Assembly: GCF_021654775.1 (NCBI RefSeq) | Contig: NZ_AP025343.1 | Location: forward strand, 5,175,501 to 5,239,500 | DNA: 64,000 nt | Source of the DNA: Paenibacillus azoreducens | GTDB taxonomy: Bacteria > Bacillota > Bacilli > Paenibacillales > Paenibacillaceae | Direction of reading: 5' to 3' | Part shown: piece by piece, positions 24,412-32,686 of the stretch | Layout of the letters: the number at the start of each line of letters is the position of its first letter | Numbering within the stretch: position 1 is the stretch's first letter | Position numbers and translations under genes: made by a program | The notes under the pieces: model-generated | The model's database searches: none | Seen by the model: the letters and a program-made list of their open reading frames with translations, nothing else | What the model was told of the DNA's origin: nothing

Positions 24412-26299
24412 AATCGAGTAGGAGGGGGTGACGAACCCCCGTCCTCTCACACCACCGTACATGCGGGTCCGCATACGGCGGTTCCAAAAGGTTAACGAAG
24501 TTCCAAATAACGAGAAAGCAGACTTTTCAGCCCTTTCGCTTCCCAATAGGATGTCGGAAGGGCGTTATTCATGTTTCGGGACATTTCCCAAGCTCCTCTG
24601 CGGGAGTTGGCCATGATGAAAGTGGCCCAGTCTGGCACGCCCAAGGCCCGGAGTTCTCGGATACGCGTACGTACTCGCTTCCATTGTTTCCATAGGCACA
24701 TGCGCAATCTTCTTCGGATCCATTTGTCCAATCTCTCGTAGTGTTTCTGGGCTGAGGCCAGACGAAAGTAGCCCAGCCAGCCCATCAGATAGCGATTGAG
24801 ACGAGCAATCCTCTCTTCCATCGCTATCGGGCGGGTGCGGCTTGTGAGCTCCCGGATCTTCTCCTTCAATCGGTGTATCGTCTTGGGGGCTAGTCGAATT
24901 GTAGCCTTCTTGTTCGACAGAAAACTAAAGCCAAGAAACTTACGGTTCCATGGCCGGTCCACCGCGCTCTTCTCCCGATTCACTTTCAGTTTTAGCTTTC
25001 CTTCTACATAGCGTGTCACCGACTCCATCACACGCTCTCCTGCTCGTTTACTCGCGACGAAGATATTACAGTCGTCCGCGTAGCGGACAAACCGCAATCC
25101 TCTCCGGTGAAGCTCTCGATCCAGATCGTCCAGCAGGATGTTGGCCAAGAGTGGACTGAGCGGACCACCTTGCGGCGTTCCTTCCTCGGTCTTTTGGCAA
25201 ACTCCGTTTTCCATCGCTCCGGCACTCAGGTAAGCTCGGATCAGCTTCAACACTCGCTTGTCCTTCACCTTCCGTGCCACCTTGGCCATGAGCATATCAT
25301 GATTCACCTGGTCAAAGAACTTCTCCAGGTCCAGATCTACGACCCATCTTCGGCCGCTTTGGATATAGTGCTGCGCTTGCTTCACTGCGTCATGAGCCCG
25401 CTTTCCGGGTCTAAAGCCGTAGCTGTACCACGAAAAGTGAGCATCAAACATCGGATTCATCACTTGTAGAAGCGCTTGCTGGAGGAAGCGGTCCATTACG
25501 GTCGGGATACCGAGCAGCCGTACGCCGCCTCCGGGTTTGGGGATTTCCACCCGTTTGACTGGCGCCGGCCGGTAGGTTCCCGCCAGAAGTTCAGCTTTCA
25601 CCGTTTCCCAGTGAGTTTTCAGGTAAGCTTGTAGCTCGGCTACCGTTACACCGTCCACACCAGGACCTCCTCCGTTTTGGACCACCCGCTTGTAAGCGAG
25701 CCGAAGGTTATCTCCTTCGAGCATGTTCTCCAGCAGGTCGTTTTGGTCTTCGCGAGAGGAAGGGGCGACTTGTGCCGGTGAAGAGCTCGGCGCTCCAACA
25801 TACCCTTGCGGCTTCACCGCTTCTCTCTGCTGGAAGCTCCCTTGCGGGATATTCGGCTGTCTTCGCTTTTCACTCGAACGCATCGGTTTCCTCTCTCCTT
25901 TCGGTTCGGCCCTTCCGTTTTCCGGTGTCCCGTACTCGCGTACTATGGCCTCTGCTGACTCCTGCGGGTTCAGCACAGCCTTTCGACTGTGGTTACGAAG
26001 TGACTTCGCATTTTTTTTTCTCCCGCAGGTCTCCCCAGATAAGAACGTCATCTTTCCGCCCGCGACCACTGGAGTTTACAGGAATAGCCTTTGGCGGCTT
26101 GGGATTTCGTTGTGTGAAGGCAACTCATCCGGCTATCCCTGCCTCGAATCCAGTTCGTGTACCTTGGCCCGTGCTTTTGCCTCCGGCTTCCTTCAGATTC
26201 TGCCTCGCGACAGACACCCTTGCCCTTGGCTAACGGTAGGCGCTCGCCAGCCCCCGTTCAGGACTTTCACCCTAGAGATGACGCCCATGCTGGGCGTAC
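24412..26299 (-). mobile_element. group II intron, class C-like
   Basis: About 1.9 kb on the minus strand. The 5' end at ~26299 reads GTACGCCCAGCATGGGCG, near the GTGYG consensus, followed by TCTAGGGTGAAAGTCC of domain I. The 3' end has a domain V-like hairpin (GAACCGCCGTATGCGG ... GTACGGTGG, ~24445-24485) and a domain VI stem (GGGGGTTCGTCACCCCC) ending in CTACTCGAT at ~24412. It carries a maturase ORF. It is inserted just after the T-run of the rhaD terminator, as class C introns do. Exact borders were set by eye and may be off by several bases. Confidence 0.85.
24492..25883 (-). CDS. ltrA: group II intron reverse transcriptase/maturase
   Basis: 463 residues from ATG 25883, which has AAAGGAGAGAGG upstream; the frame is open further up to 26069, but that part overlaps intron domain I-IV RNA and has no ribosome site. 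Reverse-transcriptase blocks: GGGPGVDGVTV, VDLDLEKFFDQVNHD, GTPQGGPLSPLLANI, and catalytic RYADD. The C-terminal maturase X domain (MGWLGYFRLA, WIRRRLRMCLWKQWKR) is present; no HNH endonuclease domain follows, as expected for class C. It splices its own intron and supports retromobility. Appears intact. Confidence 0.93.
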   Translation of the reverse strand: MRSSEKRRQPNIPQGSFQQREAVKPQGYVGAPSSSPAQVAPSSREDQNDLLENMLEGDNLRLAYKRVVQNGGGPGVDGVTVAELQAYLKTHWETVKAELLAGTYRPAPVKRVEIPKPGGGVRLLGIPTVMDRFLQQALLQVMNPMFDAHFSWYSYGFRPGKRAHDAVKQAQHYIQSGRRWVVDLDLEKFFDQVNHDMLMAKVARKVKDKRVLKLIRAYLSAGAMENGVCQKTEEGTPQGGPLSPLLANILLDDLDRELHRRGLRFVRYADDCNIFVASKRAGERVMESVTRYVEGKLKLKVNREKSAVDRPWNRKFLGFSFLSNKKATIRLAPKTIHRLKEKIRELTSRTRPIAMEERIARLNRYLMGWLGYFRLASAQKHYERLDKWIRRRLRMCLWKQWKRVRTRIRELRALGVPDWATFIMANSRRGAWEMSRNMNNALPTSYWEAKGLKSLLSRYLELR

Positions 26300-26340
26300 T
26301 CCCAAAAACGGGGACGCGCATTAATACGCCTCCCCGATTG
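26300..26340 (-). terminator. rhaD terminator, site of intron insertion
   Basis: On the minus strand CGGGGAGGCG TATTAA TGCGCGTCCCCG forms a hairpin and TTTTT follows, 22 bp after the rhaD stop. The intron starts four bases after the T-run. Confidence 0.75.
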
Positions 26341-26361
26341 AATTTCGTATCCCTTCGTGTT

Positions 26362-27207
26362 TTAAACCTCTAGAACACCCGCCGCAGGCGTAACGCCGAA
26401 TGCCGCAGCCAATTCCGACAGATCCCGGTCGGTTATCGCCTGCTTGATGCCGCGTCCGGCCGCCAGCATGTAAACCTGCGCCGCCTTTTCCACCGTCTCG
26501 ATCAGACCGAAGGTTTCATTCATCGTCGATCCAGTCCCGAAAATGCCGTGATGCGGCCAAATGACCACCCGTCCGCTTTGCATCTTCTCCGCCGTTTTTC
26601 GGCCGATTTCCGCGCTGCCCGGAACCATCCATGGCAGCATGCCTACTCCTTCGGGAAATACGACGATACATTCGGTGCACATTTGCCAAAGTGTTTTTGT
26701 GAATTTTTTCTCATCCAGATCATGAACAAATGTCATGGCAATCACATTCGTGGTATGGGTATGCATCACGACCCTGTGGCTTGGATCCGCCTTCAGCCGC
26801 TCGATATGGCTCATAAAATGCGAAGCAAGCTCGCTCGTCGGCAGCGCATTGCCTTTAAATCCCCATAACACATTTACATGCTCCCCATCGGACGCCACGC
26901 GAATGACTCCCAGATTCGTTTCCGGATCGGAAATGACATTTTTAAAATATTTGCCCGATCCGGTGACAATGAAGATTTTTCCGGCTAGCTCGGGAACCGG
27001 AAAAGACAATGCGATTACACGGCTGCCTCCGTCCAAGTTCAGATAAGGACTTACCTCCTCCTCATCTAAAATGCGGCTGATATTCCCGCCATTGCGCTCA
27101 TCCCAGCCCAATTGCCACATATGATACGTCATTTCCGCCATCTCCCGGATAAAAGGGATTTCAAGTGCCGGAAGATCACGGTTCAATTCCAGAGTCGATG
27201 TACCCAC
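26362..27207 (-). CDS. rhaD: rhamnulose-1-phosphate aldolase RhaD
   Basis: 281 residues from the GTG at 27207, chosen because AAAGGAG lies eight bases upstream; the open frame extends to 27285 without support. Class II aldolase/adducin fold: [13 protein letters not shown], substrate/zinc region [14 protein letters not shown] and [15 protein letters not shown]. It cleaves L-rhamnulose-1-phosphate to dihydroxyacetone phosphate and L-lactaldehyde, completing the pathway started by rhaB/rhaA. It lies 22 kb from those genes and has its own promoter region with a different dyad. Confidence 0.94.
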   Translation of the reverse strand: MGTSTLELNRDLPALEIPFIREMAEMTYHMWQLGWDERNGGNISRILDEEEVSPYLNLDGGSRVIALSFPVPELAGKIFIVTGSGKYFKNVISDPETNLGVIRVASDGEHVNVLWGFKGNALPTSELASHFMSHIERLKADPSHRVVMHTHTTNVIAMTFVHDLDEKKFTKTLWQMCTECIVVFPEGVGMLPWMVPGSAEIGRKTAEKMQSGRVVIWPHHGIFGTGSTMNETFGLIETVEKAAQVYMLAAGRGIKQAITDRDLSELAAAFGVTPAAGVLEV

Positions 27208-27275
27208 AGCTAGCCTCTCCTTTAATATAATCTGTGTTTTCACCCTCATCGTACTCTGATCGCAAAGAATAGTCA

Positions 27276-27312
27276 ACAAAAACAAACATAATCTATATTG
27301 TTTTATTTTTGT
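27276..27312. promoter_or_regulatory. AT-rich dyad upstream of rhaD
   Basis: ACAAAAACAAACATAAT (27276-27292) and, inverted, ATTGTTTTATTTTTGT (27297-27312) form an imperfect palindrome of about 14 matching positions with a short spacer, 70-105 bp upstream of the rhaD start. It fits an operator for a carbohydrate regulator, for example DeoR type. Such a site was not found before the rha operon. Confidence 0.4.
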
Positions 27313-27371
27313 TTATGTACTTTTTATGTCCGTTTTATCATTAAAAATATTTCTTGTTATACAAATAAAGA

Positions 27372-27400
27372 TTGACAAATACAGGAATTTTAATTATATT
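27372..27400 (+). promoter_or_regulatory. sigma-A promoter with TTGACA box
   Basis: TTGACA (27372-27377), 17-bp spacer, TATATT (27395-27400), facing right toward the terminator-like hairpin at 27434 and the secreted coiled-coil gene at 27539. Confidence 0.65.
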
Positions 27401-27406
27401 ATTAAC

Positions 27407-27486
27407 AATTTCATTCGATGTACGGCTTACGAAGAAGCACCCGTAAGAGAAGGCAGTCAGCCTTTCTTTGCGGGTGCTTTTTTGTC
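27407..27486 (+). ncRNA. short leader ending in an intrinsic terminator (attenuator or small RNA)
   Basis: From the expected +1 to T6 is only ~80 nt. The 3' half is a strong stem: AAGCACCCG..AAGAGAAGG / GCCTTTCTT..CGGGTGCTT with loop CAGTCA, then TTTTTT. The coding gene begins 54 bp further on, so full-length transcription must read through. A 28-codon frame with several Arg codons (MYGLRRSTRKRRQ...) starts at 27418 but has no ribosome site. No T-box or known riboswitch motif recognised. Confidence 0.5.
27434..27485 (+). terminator. strong intrinsic terminator in leader
   Basis: About 18 paired bases followed by T6 on the plus strand, placed between promoter and coding region rather than after a gene. 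Confidence 0.75.
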
Positions 27487-27538
27487 GTCGTATGTGACTG
27501 AAGCCGTTCTTCCATTTTCAATGCAAAGGAGCATGTTC

Positions 27539-28366
27539 ATGAAACTGTTCAAAAATCCTATTCTCGCCGTCCTGCCTTTTATCATCGCGCTGTCTCTAGT
27601 CTCGTCCCTACCTGTTCGAGCCGCCGCTTCCATGCAGTGGTCCTCCGCCCAACAAGCCGCCGTTGACCGCGCCACTGCAGCAGACAGCGCCCTCCGCAGC
27701 AAACTGGGCTCGCTGTACAGCAGTTTTACCGCGCTGCAAAACCAGCTGCAGCAAACGGATCAAAGCATCAACACGCTGCATTACCAAAACGAAGAACTGA
27801 AATCCGCTTTGACCAAGCAAGTTAAAACAATTGATGCGGATAAAATATCCAAACTGGAACAGGCGCTGAAGCAGGCCAAAGACAAATATAAACCCCTTAT
27901 GTCCGCATATACGGCGCTTAATCAGCAAATCAAGTCAGCAGGCAAGCTCAAAAACAAGCAGCTTAGTTCCATGTTAAAAGCCCAAGCCGACACGGTTAAA
28001 ATAGCCGTGCAAATCGCAAAAGCGGATATTAAAAACAAGGAGCAGGCGCTTGCCGCGGCCAAATCCAAACGAAGCGCCTCCCAGAAAAGGATCCGCGCGA
28101 TCCTTTCGGGCGCCGATCCGCTCCGGATCAAAATCAAAGCCGAAAAAAGCACCGCAGCCAGCCTTAATAAAAACATCAGTCCGATGTGGAGAGGGGTAAC
28201 CCAATCCGTCAAAAGCGGAGATGCGAGAAAAATCCACAATGACCTGAACACCCTGGTTTCGCAGCTCCGGCAAATCCAAACACAAAAGCAGAAAATTCTC
28301 GCCCTTGAAAACCAGATCAGCAGCATACTGCAAAACGCCAAATCACAGTTGGCACAATTGAAATGA
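27539..28366 (+). CDS. secreted coiled-coil protein, function unknown
   Basis: 275 residues from ATG 27539, which has AAAGGAG upstream; the longer frame from 27326 runs through the promoter and terminator. Signal peptide ~1-30 (LAVLPFIIALSLVSSLPVRAAA). The rest is almost entirely helical and rich in Ala, Lys and Gln (LQNQLQQTDQSINTLHYQNEELKSAL and similar), consistent with a long coiled coil resembling cell-envelope proteins such as those with DivIVA- or EnvC-like helices, but without any enzymatic domain. Not assigned to a family. Confidence 0.7.
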   Translation: MKLFKNPILAVLPFIIALSLVSSLPVRAAASMQWSSAQQAAVDRATAADSALRSKLGSLYSSFTALQNQLQQTDQSINTLHYQNEELKSALTKQVKTIDADKISKLEQALKQAKDKYKPLMSAYTALNQQIKSAGKLKNKQLSSMLKAQADTVKIAVQIAKADIKNKEQALAAAKSKRSASQKRIRAILSGADPLRIKIKAEKSTAASLNKNISPMWRGVTQSVKSGDARKIHNDLNTLVSQLRQIQTQKQKILALENQISSILQNAKSQLAQLK

Positions 28367-28474
28367 GCTAGTGAATTCAAAATTACGGAGCGCCAAGTGG
28401 CGGTGCTTCGTCCGCTGCTCATGTTTGAAATGAGTCGTTGAACCACGCCCCCTGGCAACCTCGGAAAGTTTGTA

Positions 28475-28503
28475 TTGCGGTTCAAACCAGATTTTGGTAT
28501 GAT
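28475..28503 (+). promoter_or_regulatory. promoter of the ABC exporter operon
   Basis: TTGCGG (28475-28480), 17-bp spacer, TATGAT (28498-28503), 74 bp before the first permease gene. Confidence 0.5.
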
Positions 28504-28576
28504 GGATACCTTCTCACTCGTTCGCCTTGACTGAAGTTGACGGATCCGTCACCGCAAAACTTATCGGAGGTGTTCA

Positions 28577-29353
28577 ATGCTTTATTTCACTTTGGCTTCA
28601 AAAGCTTATGCCCGCAATTTGCATTACCGCGGCGCCCACATGCTGCACAATGTCGCAAGCGCTCTCTTTGGCTATCTTTACGCTTGCATCTGGATCGGGA
28701 TCGGACAGGACCGCCCGCTTGGAGAATACGGCGTGCACGGCATGGTCGGCTACATTGCTTTCACGCAGGCCTCGCTCTGGGTCAGCGGGTTCACTACCAA
28801 TGGGCTTGGCATTCCGCAAGCCGTCAGGACAGGCCAAATCTCGCTTGATTTAATGCGGCCCGTCCATTTATTCGTCATGTGCATGTGCAGGGAATGGGGA
28901 CAAATCGCTTATCAGTTCGTCTATAAATCCATCCCTATCTATTTCCTGTACATCGTTGCGTTCCGCCTTACGTTGCCGGACCGCTGGACAACGCTATTGT
29001 ATTCGCTGATCGCCCTGGCCGCGGCCGCCTATATGTCCATCTGCATCAACTACATCATCGGCGTCACGGCGCTTTGGACCACGGAATCAAACTGGCTGTA
29101 TTGGGGCAATCATGCACTCATCAATTTGCTTGCCGGTTTTTTTATCCCGGTCGAATGGCTGCCGTCTTGGCTGCAGACGGTGAGCTGGCTGTCTCCTTAT
29201 CCCTATCTGCTGTACGTCCCGACCCGGATTTATCTCGGGTATGAACAAGCGGGCCGGTTGCTGGGCTCATTCGTTTGGTGCGCTCTCTTTACGCTGCTTT
29301 GCCTGCTCGTTACGGTCATTGTCAGACGGAAAGTGGAGGTGCAGGGCGGATGA
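28577..29353 (+). CDS. ABC-2 type permease, DUF990-like
   Basis: 258 residues, six predicted spans. LHYRGAHMLHNVASALFGYLY and FFIPVEWLPSWLQTVSWLSPYPYLLYVPTRIYLG are characteristic of ABC-2 permeases of the DUF990 type. CGGAGG precedes the ATG. It overlaps the next permease by 4 bp (ATGA), so the two subunits are translationally coupled and probably heterodimerise. Confidence 0.85.
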   Translation: MLYFTLASKAYARNLHYRGAHMLHNVASALFGYLYACIWIGIGQDRPLGEYGVHGMVGYIAFTQASLWVSGFTTNGLGIPQAVRTGQISLDLMRPVHLFVMCMCREWGQIAYQFVYKSIPIYFLYIVAFRLTLPDRWTTLLYSLIALAAAAYMSICINYIIGVTALWTTESNWLYWGNHALINLLAGFFIPVEWLPSWLQTVSWLSPYPYLLYVPTRIYLGYEQAGRLLGSFVWCALFTLLCLLVTVIVRRKVEVQGG

Positions 29354-30150
29354 CAATCAAATATTGGCTGGGTTTGTACGCCGTGCTGATCCGTTCGAGC
29401 GTCCGAAGCGGCATGCAGTACAAATTCAATTTTATTCTAGGCACGATCCTTGCCGCGTTGGTCCAGTTTGCCGAATTTCTGATGATCGCGATTGTCCTGA
29501 ACAAATTCGGCGCCATCAAAGGCTGGTCATTGCATGAAGTAGGTTACCTCTTTGCCGTCATGACTTTGTCCAAAACGCTGTACCGCATGCTGGCAAACGA
29601 TGTCCATCATCTCGAAAAATATTTGACGACAGGGGAACTCGATCAGCTGCTGACCCGTCCGGTTCCGATTTTGCTTGCGCTCATGTCGCAAAATTTCCGC
29701 CTGATGCCGGCCGAACTTCTGCAGGGAAGCACGATTCTTTTCTGGTCATTGCACGGCCTTCACGCCAGCGGCCAAATCACGTGGATCGCTCTGCCATATA
29801 CGCTTCTGGCGATCGTCGCCGGATCCGTGATCCTTTTCTCCATCGGGCTTGCTACCGCTGCGGTTGGCTTCTGGATGACGCGGATCAACGAGCTGCAAAC
29901 GCTTACGGAGGATTCCGCACAGACAGCCGCCCGCTATCCGCTTGCCATTTATCCGGCCTGGCTCCGGTCCATTCTGCTCATCGTGATTCCCGTCGGCTTT
30001 GTCAATTATGTCCCTTCCCTGTTCATTTTGCGCGGAGAATACGGGCCTTGGCTGATGCCTGCCATCGCGCTTGTCGCAGGCATCGTTTTCTGCCTGGCCA
30101 TGAAGTTTTGGAAGTTCGGACTCTCGCGTTATCAAAGTACGGGAAGCTAA
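29350..30150 (+). CDS. ABC-2 type permease, second subunit
   Basis: 266 residues, start in the ATGA overlap; the longer frame from 29275 is a shadow. Six predicted spans with the family-like stretch LTRPVPILLALMSQNFRL and YPLAIYPAWLRSILLIVIPVGFVNYVP. Forms the membrane part of the exporter with the preceding gene and the following ATPase. Confidence 0.85.
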   Translation: MTIKYWLGLYAVLIRSSVRSGMQYKFNFILGTILAALVQFAEFLMIAIVLNKFGAIKGWSLHEVGYLFAVMTLSKTLYRMLANDVHHLEKYLTTGELDQLLTRPVPILLALMSQNFRLMPAELLQGSTILFWSLHGLHASGQITWIALPYTLLAIVAGSVILFSIGLATAAVGFWMTRINELQTLTEDSAQTAARYPLAIYPAWLRSILLIVIPVGFVNYVPSLFILRGEYGPWLMPAIALVAGIVFCLAMKFWKFGLSRYQSTGS

Positions 30151-30219
30151 AAATGCATGTTCAAAAGGGGCGGTTTTCAGCACCGAGAAACGATCTCTAA
30201 AAAGAAAGGGGATTTCAAG

Positions 30220-31242
30220 ATGCAGCAAGCGCAAGCCATGATTGAAGTGAAAGGACTAAATAAGCAGTTCCGGACGCCTGTCGTCAAGGAGGGCCGTTTC
30301 GCCGGGCTCCGCACCTTGTTCACCAGGGAATACCGTTTAAAAGAGGCGGTAAAAGATATCAACTTTACGATTGGAAAAGGGGAATTCGTCGGGTATATCG
30401 GCCCGAATGGAGCCGGCAAATCCACTACGATCAAAATGCTGACCGGGATTCTTCATCCATCCTCGGGCGAGGTGAAGATTAACGGGATCAACCCCCATAA
30501 ACAGAGGCGGCAGGTCGCCAAACGGCTGGGCGTCGTGTTTGGGCAGCGCAGCCAGTTGTGGTGGGATCTGCCGGTTAAGGATTCATATGATATTTTGGCC
30601 CATATGTATAAAGTCGCTCCTGCCGACAAAGAAAAGAGGCTGGCAGAGCTTGGTGAACTGCTGGAATTGAAGGAATTCTGGTTGACACCGGTCCGCAAGC
30701 TGTCCCTCGGACAGCGAATGCGCGCCGATATCGCCGCCTCCATGCTGCATGATCCGGATGTTCTGTTCCTGGATGAACCGACCATCGGCCTGGACGTGAC
30801 GGCTAAGCGCAGCATCCGCGGATTTTTGAAGCGGTTGAACCATGAATATGAGAAAACGATTTTGCTCACCACCCATGACATGGATGACATTGAACAGCTG
30901 TGCGAGCGGGTCATGGTGATTAATCACGGGGAACTCAGCTATGAGGGAACGATCCCGCATCTGCGGGACAAAATCGGACTGCCGACAGTCATCCGTATTG
31001 CATTCCATGGCGATTACCGGCTGCCTGTCCCGGAAGGCTGCCTTTTCCCGGCCGAACTGGTGCTGGATGGTGACCAGACGTTTCGGATCGTGGAAGCAGG
31101 CGGGCAAGAAGTGCGGATTGAAGCAAACAGGCAGCAGGTCAAAGCGATGGATATCCTGCGGATCGTCAGCGATTGGGGCGAGGTTGCGGATATTCATATG
31201 GAGGAACCGGATTTCGAGGATATCATACATCGGGTATATTAA
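30220..31242 (+). CDS. ABC transporter ATP-binding protein
   Basis: 340 residues from ATG 30220 (GAAAGGGG upstream). Walker A GPNGAGKST, Q-loop VFGQRSQLWW, signature KLSLGQRMRADIA, Walker B LFLDEPTIGLD and switch His in TTHDMDDIEQ. A ~90-residue C-terminal extension (IRIAFHGDYRLPVP ... IHMEEPDFEDIIHRVY) resembles the regulatory tail of NatA/DrrA-like exporter ATPases. It energises the two adjacent permeases. The substrate is unknown. A family A repeat and terminator follow. Confidence 0.9.
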   Translation: MQQAQAMIEVKGLNKQFRTPVVKEGRFAGLRTLFTREYRLKEAVKDINFTIGKGEFVGYIGPNGAGKSTTIKMLTGILHPSSGEVKINGINPHKQRRQVAKRLGVVFGQRSQLWWDLPVKDSYDILAHMYKVAPADKEKRLAELGELLELKEFWLTPVRKLSLGQRMRADIAASMLHDPDVLFLDEPTIGLDVTAKRSIRGFLKRLNHEYEKTILLTTHDMDDIEQLCERVMVINHGELSYEGTIPHLRDKIGLPTVIRIAFHGDYRLPVPEGCLFPAELVLDGDQTFRIVEAGGQEVRIEANRQQVKAMDILRIVSDWGEVADIHMEEPDFEDIIHRVY

Positions 31243-31251
31243 CCCTAGTAG

Positions 31252-31370
31252 GATAACCCCACAAAGAGTATCGGAAAGAAGTCCGACGCCTGAAGGGCGC
31301 TTTTGCGAAGCAAAAGTACTGAGTGACGCGCGGCCTTCGAAGCTTACTCCGATTACTTTGCGGGGGCCCC
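31252..31370 (+). repeat. family A hairpin element, copy 4
   Basis: Starts ~10 bp after the ATPase stop: ATAACCCCACAAAGAGTATC, AAGAAGTCCGACGCC, hairpin CTTTTGCGAAGCAAAAG, 3' arm TCCGATTACTTTGCGGGGGCCCC. Confidence 0.8.
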
Positions 31371-31387
31371 GGGATTGTGCAAATCAT

Positions 31388-31418
31388 GGGGCTGCACCGA
31401 ATGCAGCCCCGTTTTTTT
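31388..31418 (+). terminator. terminator of the ABC exporter operon
   Basis: Perfect stem GGGGCTGCA/TGCAGCCCC with CCGAA loop and T7 on the plus strand, downstream of the family A element. Confidence 0.85.
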
Positions 31419-31426
31419 CATTCACA

Positions 31427-32524
31427 TCACACATGCAGCAGCGTTTGGGCGGACGGATGTTTCACCGCCTCAAAATGATTGCGGAGCCCGTTTAGAAATA
31501 CAATTTTGCCGCAAGAACCGCTGTTCATCAGCGCGAAGGCTTCCTCAAAACGGTCCAGCGAGCAGGTATGCGTCACCAGCTTGCCGAGGCCCAGATCTCC
31601 GTTGCGCAGCAAACCTTTCAGTTGATGCCAGGTTTCGTCCATCCTGCGGCCGGTGATCCCCTCAACCCGCAAGGCTTTGAAAATGATCTGACCCATGTCG
31701 AGCGCCACATCTTCTGCAGGAATGCCAAGCAGTGAGACCCGGGCTGCGCGTCCTGCCGCTTCGAATCCATCCCGGATCGCTCCCGGATGCCCCGACATTT
31801 CCAGCACGACCTCCGCCCCTTCGCCTCCCGTTACGTCTCGAACCAGCTCCGGGAGACTCGCTTTGGAGCTGTTAATGACGATATCCGCTCCCATCCGGTG
31901 GGCCATGCCCAGCCGATAAGGATGCACATCCGCCGCCATCACAAGACCGGCCCCGCACGCCTTGGCGACCGAGATCGCCATAAGCCCGATCAACCCCGCT
32001 CCCACGATCAATACCGATTTGCCCACAATATCCCCGGCAAGCACCGTGTGAACGGCATTGCCCAAAGGATCCTGCAAACTGGCCAGCTCATGCGGCATAT
32101 CCGGATCGTTGCGAATGATATTGTCCGCCTTCACGACCGCATACTCTGCGAAGCATCCCGGGGCGGTAATCCCGAAGCTGCGGGTGTTGCGGCATACATG
32201 TTTATTTCCGGTGCGGCATGCTTTGCAGTTTCCGCATACCATATGCCCCTCGGCCGACACATGATCGCCGATTCGGATATGGCCGGCCCACTCCCCCGTT
32301 TTCACTACGATCCCGGAAAATTCATGGCCGAATACGTTTCCGGTCACCACCGATTTTTCAGCCCAAGCATCCCAGTTATAGATATGTAGATCCGTACCGC
32401 AGATGGAGCTTGCTTTGACCTGTACCAAAACTTCATCCGGACCGATGATTGGCAGCGGAACTTCTTTAAGCACTGCGCCGGGAGCCCGCTGCTCCTTGAC
32501 CAGCCCGATCATCGTTTTTTGCAT
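31427..32524 (-). CDS. tdh: L-threonine 3-dehydrogenase-like zinc dehydrogenase
   Basis: 365 residues; E. coli Tdh is 341. Medium-chain Zn-dehydrogenase with catalytic zinc motifs SSICGTDLHIYNWD and GHEFSG, the structural zinc quartet CGNCKACRTGNKHVC, GPGCFAEY-like TAPGCFAEYAV and NAD fold GAGLIGLMAISVA; close to Tdh in these signatures. It would oxidise threonine to 2-amino-3-ketobutyrate. The C-terminus has ~20 extra residues. AAAAGGAAGG lies upstream. No partner kbl (AKB ligase) gene is seen. It is the last minus-strand gene behind the polysaccharide cluster and may not belong to it. Confidence 0.82.
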   Translation of the reverse strand: MQKTMIGLVKEQRAPGAVLKEVPLPIIGPDEVLVQVKASSICGTDLHIYNWDAWAEKSVVTGNVFGHEFSGIVVKTGEWAGHIRIGDHVSAEGHMVCGNCKACRTGNKHVCRNTRSFGITAPGCFAEYAVVKADNIIRNDPDMPHELASLQDPLGNAVHTVLAGDIVGKSVLIVGAGLIGLMAISVAKACGAGLVMAADVHPYRLGMAHRMGADIVINSSKASLPELVRDVTGGEGAEVVLEMSGHPGAIRDGFEAAGRAARVSLLGIPAEDVALDMGQIIFKALRVEGITGRRMDETWHQLKGLLRNGDLGLGKLVTHTCSLDRFEEAFALMNSGSCGKIVFLNGLRNHFEAVKHPSAQTLLHV

Positions 32525-32686
32525 TATTAGGCCGCCTTCCTTTTAAATGTTTGGATTTCGTTTCAAATATGCTGCGCCTTACAACAAAAAAAATTGACTG
32601 CCGGAAGCGCTCCTAGCCAGCTCCAGCGAATCAATTCGGTTTTCCCTTATAGTGCGTGATTAAAAGCGGACTTTTTGAACAACCTC
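32525..32686. other. end of polysaccharide operon with family C arm
   Basis: Contains AAAAGCGGACTTTTTGAACAACC at ~32664-32687 (given by its ends), the reverse complement of the 5' arm of the repeat at 57.13 kb. Upstream of tdh; no clear promoter identified. Confidence 0.6.

Noticed and set aside
26070..26299. separate small gene upstream of the intron maturase
   Set aside because: The region is intron RNA domain I sequence; the frame is a by-product.
27418..27501. Arg-rich leader peptide MYGLRRSTRKRRQ...
   Set aside because: No ribosome site before the ATG and the stop lies beyond the terminator hairpin; kept only as a remark.
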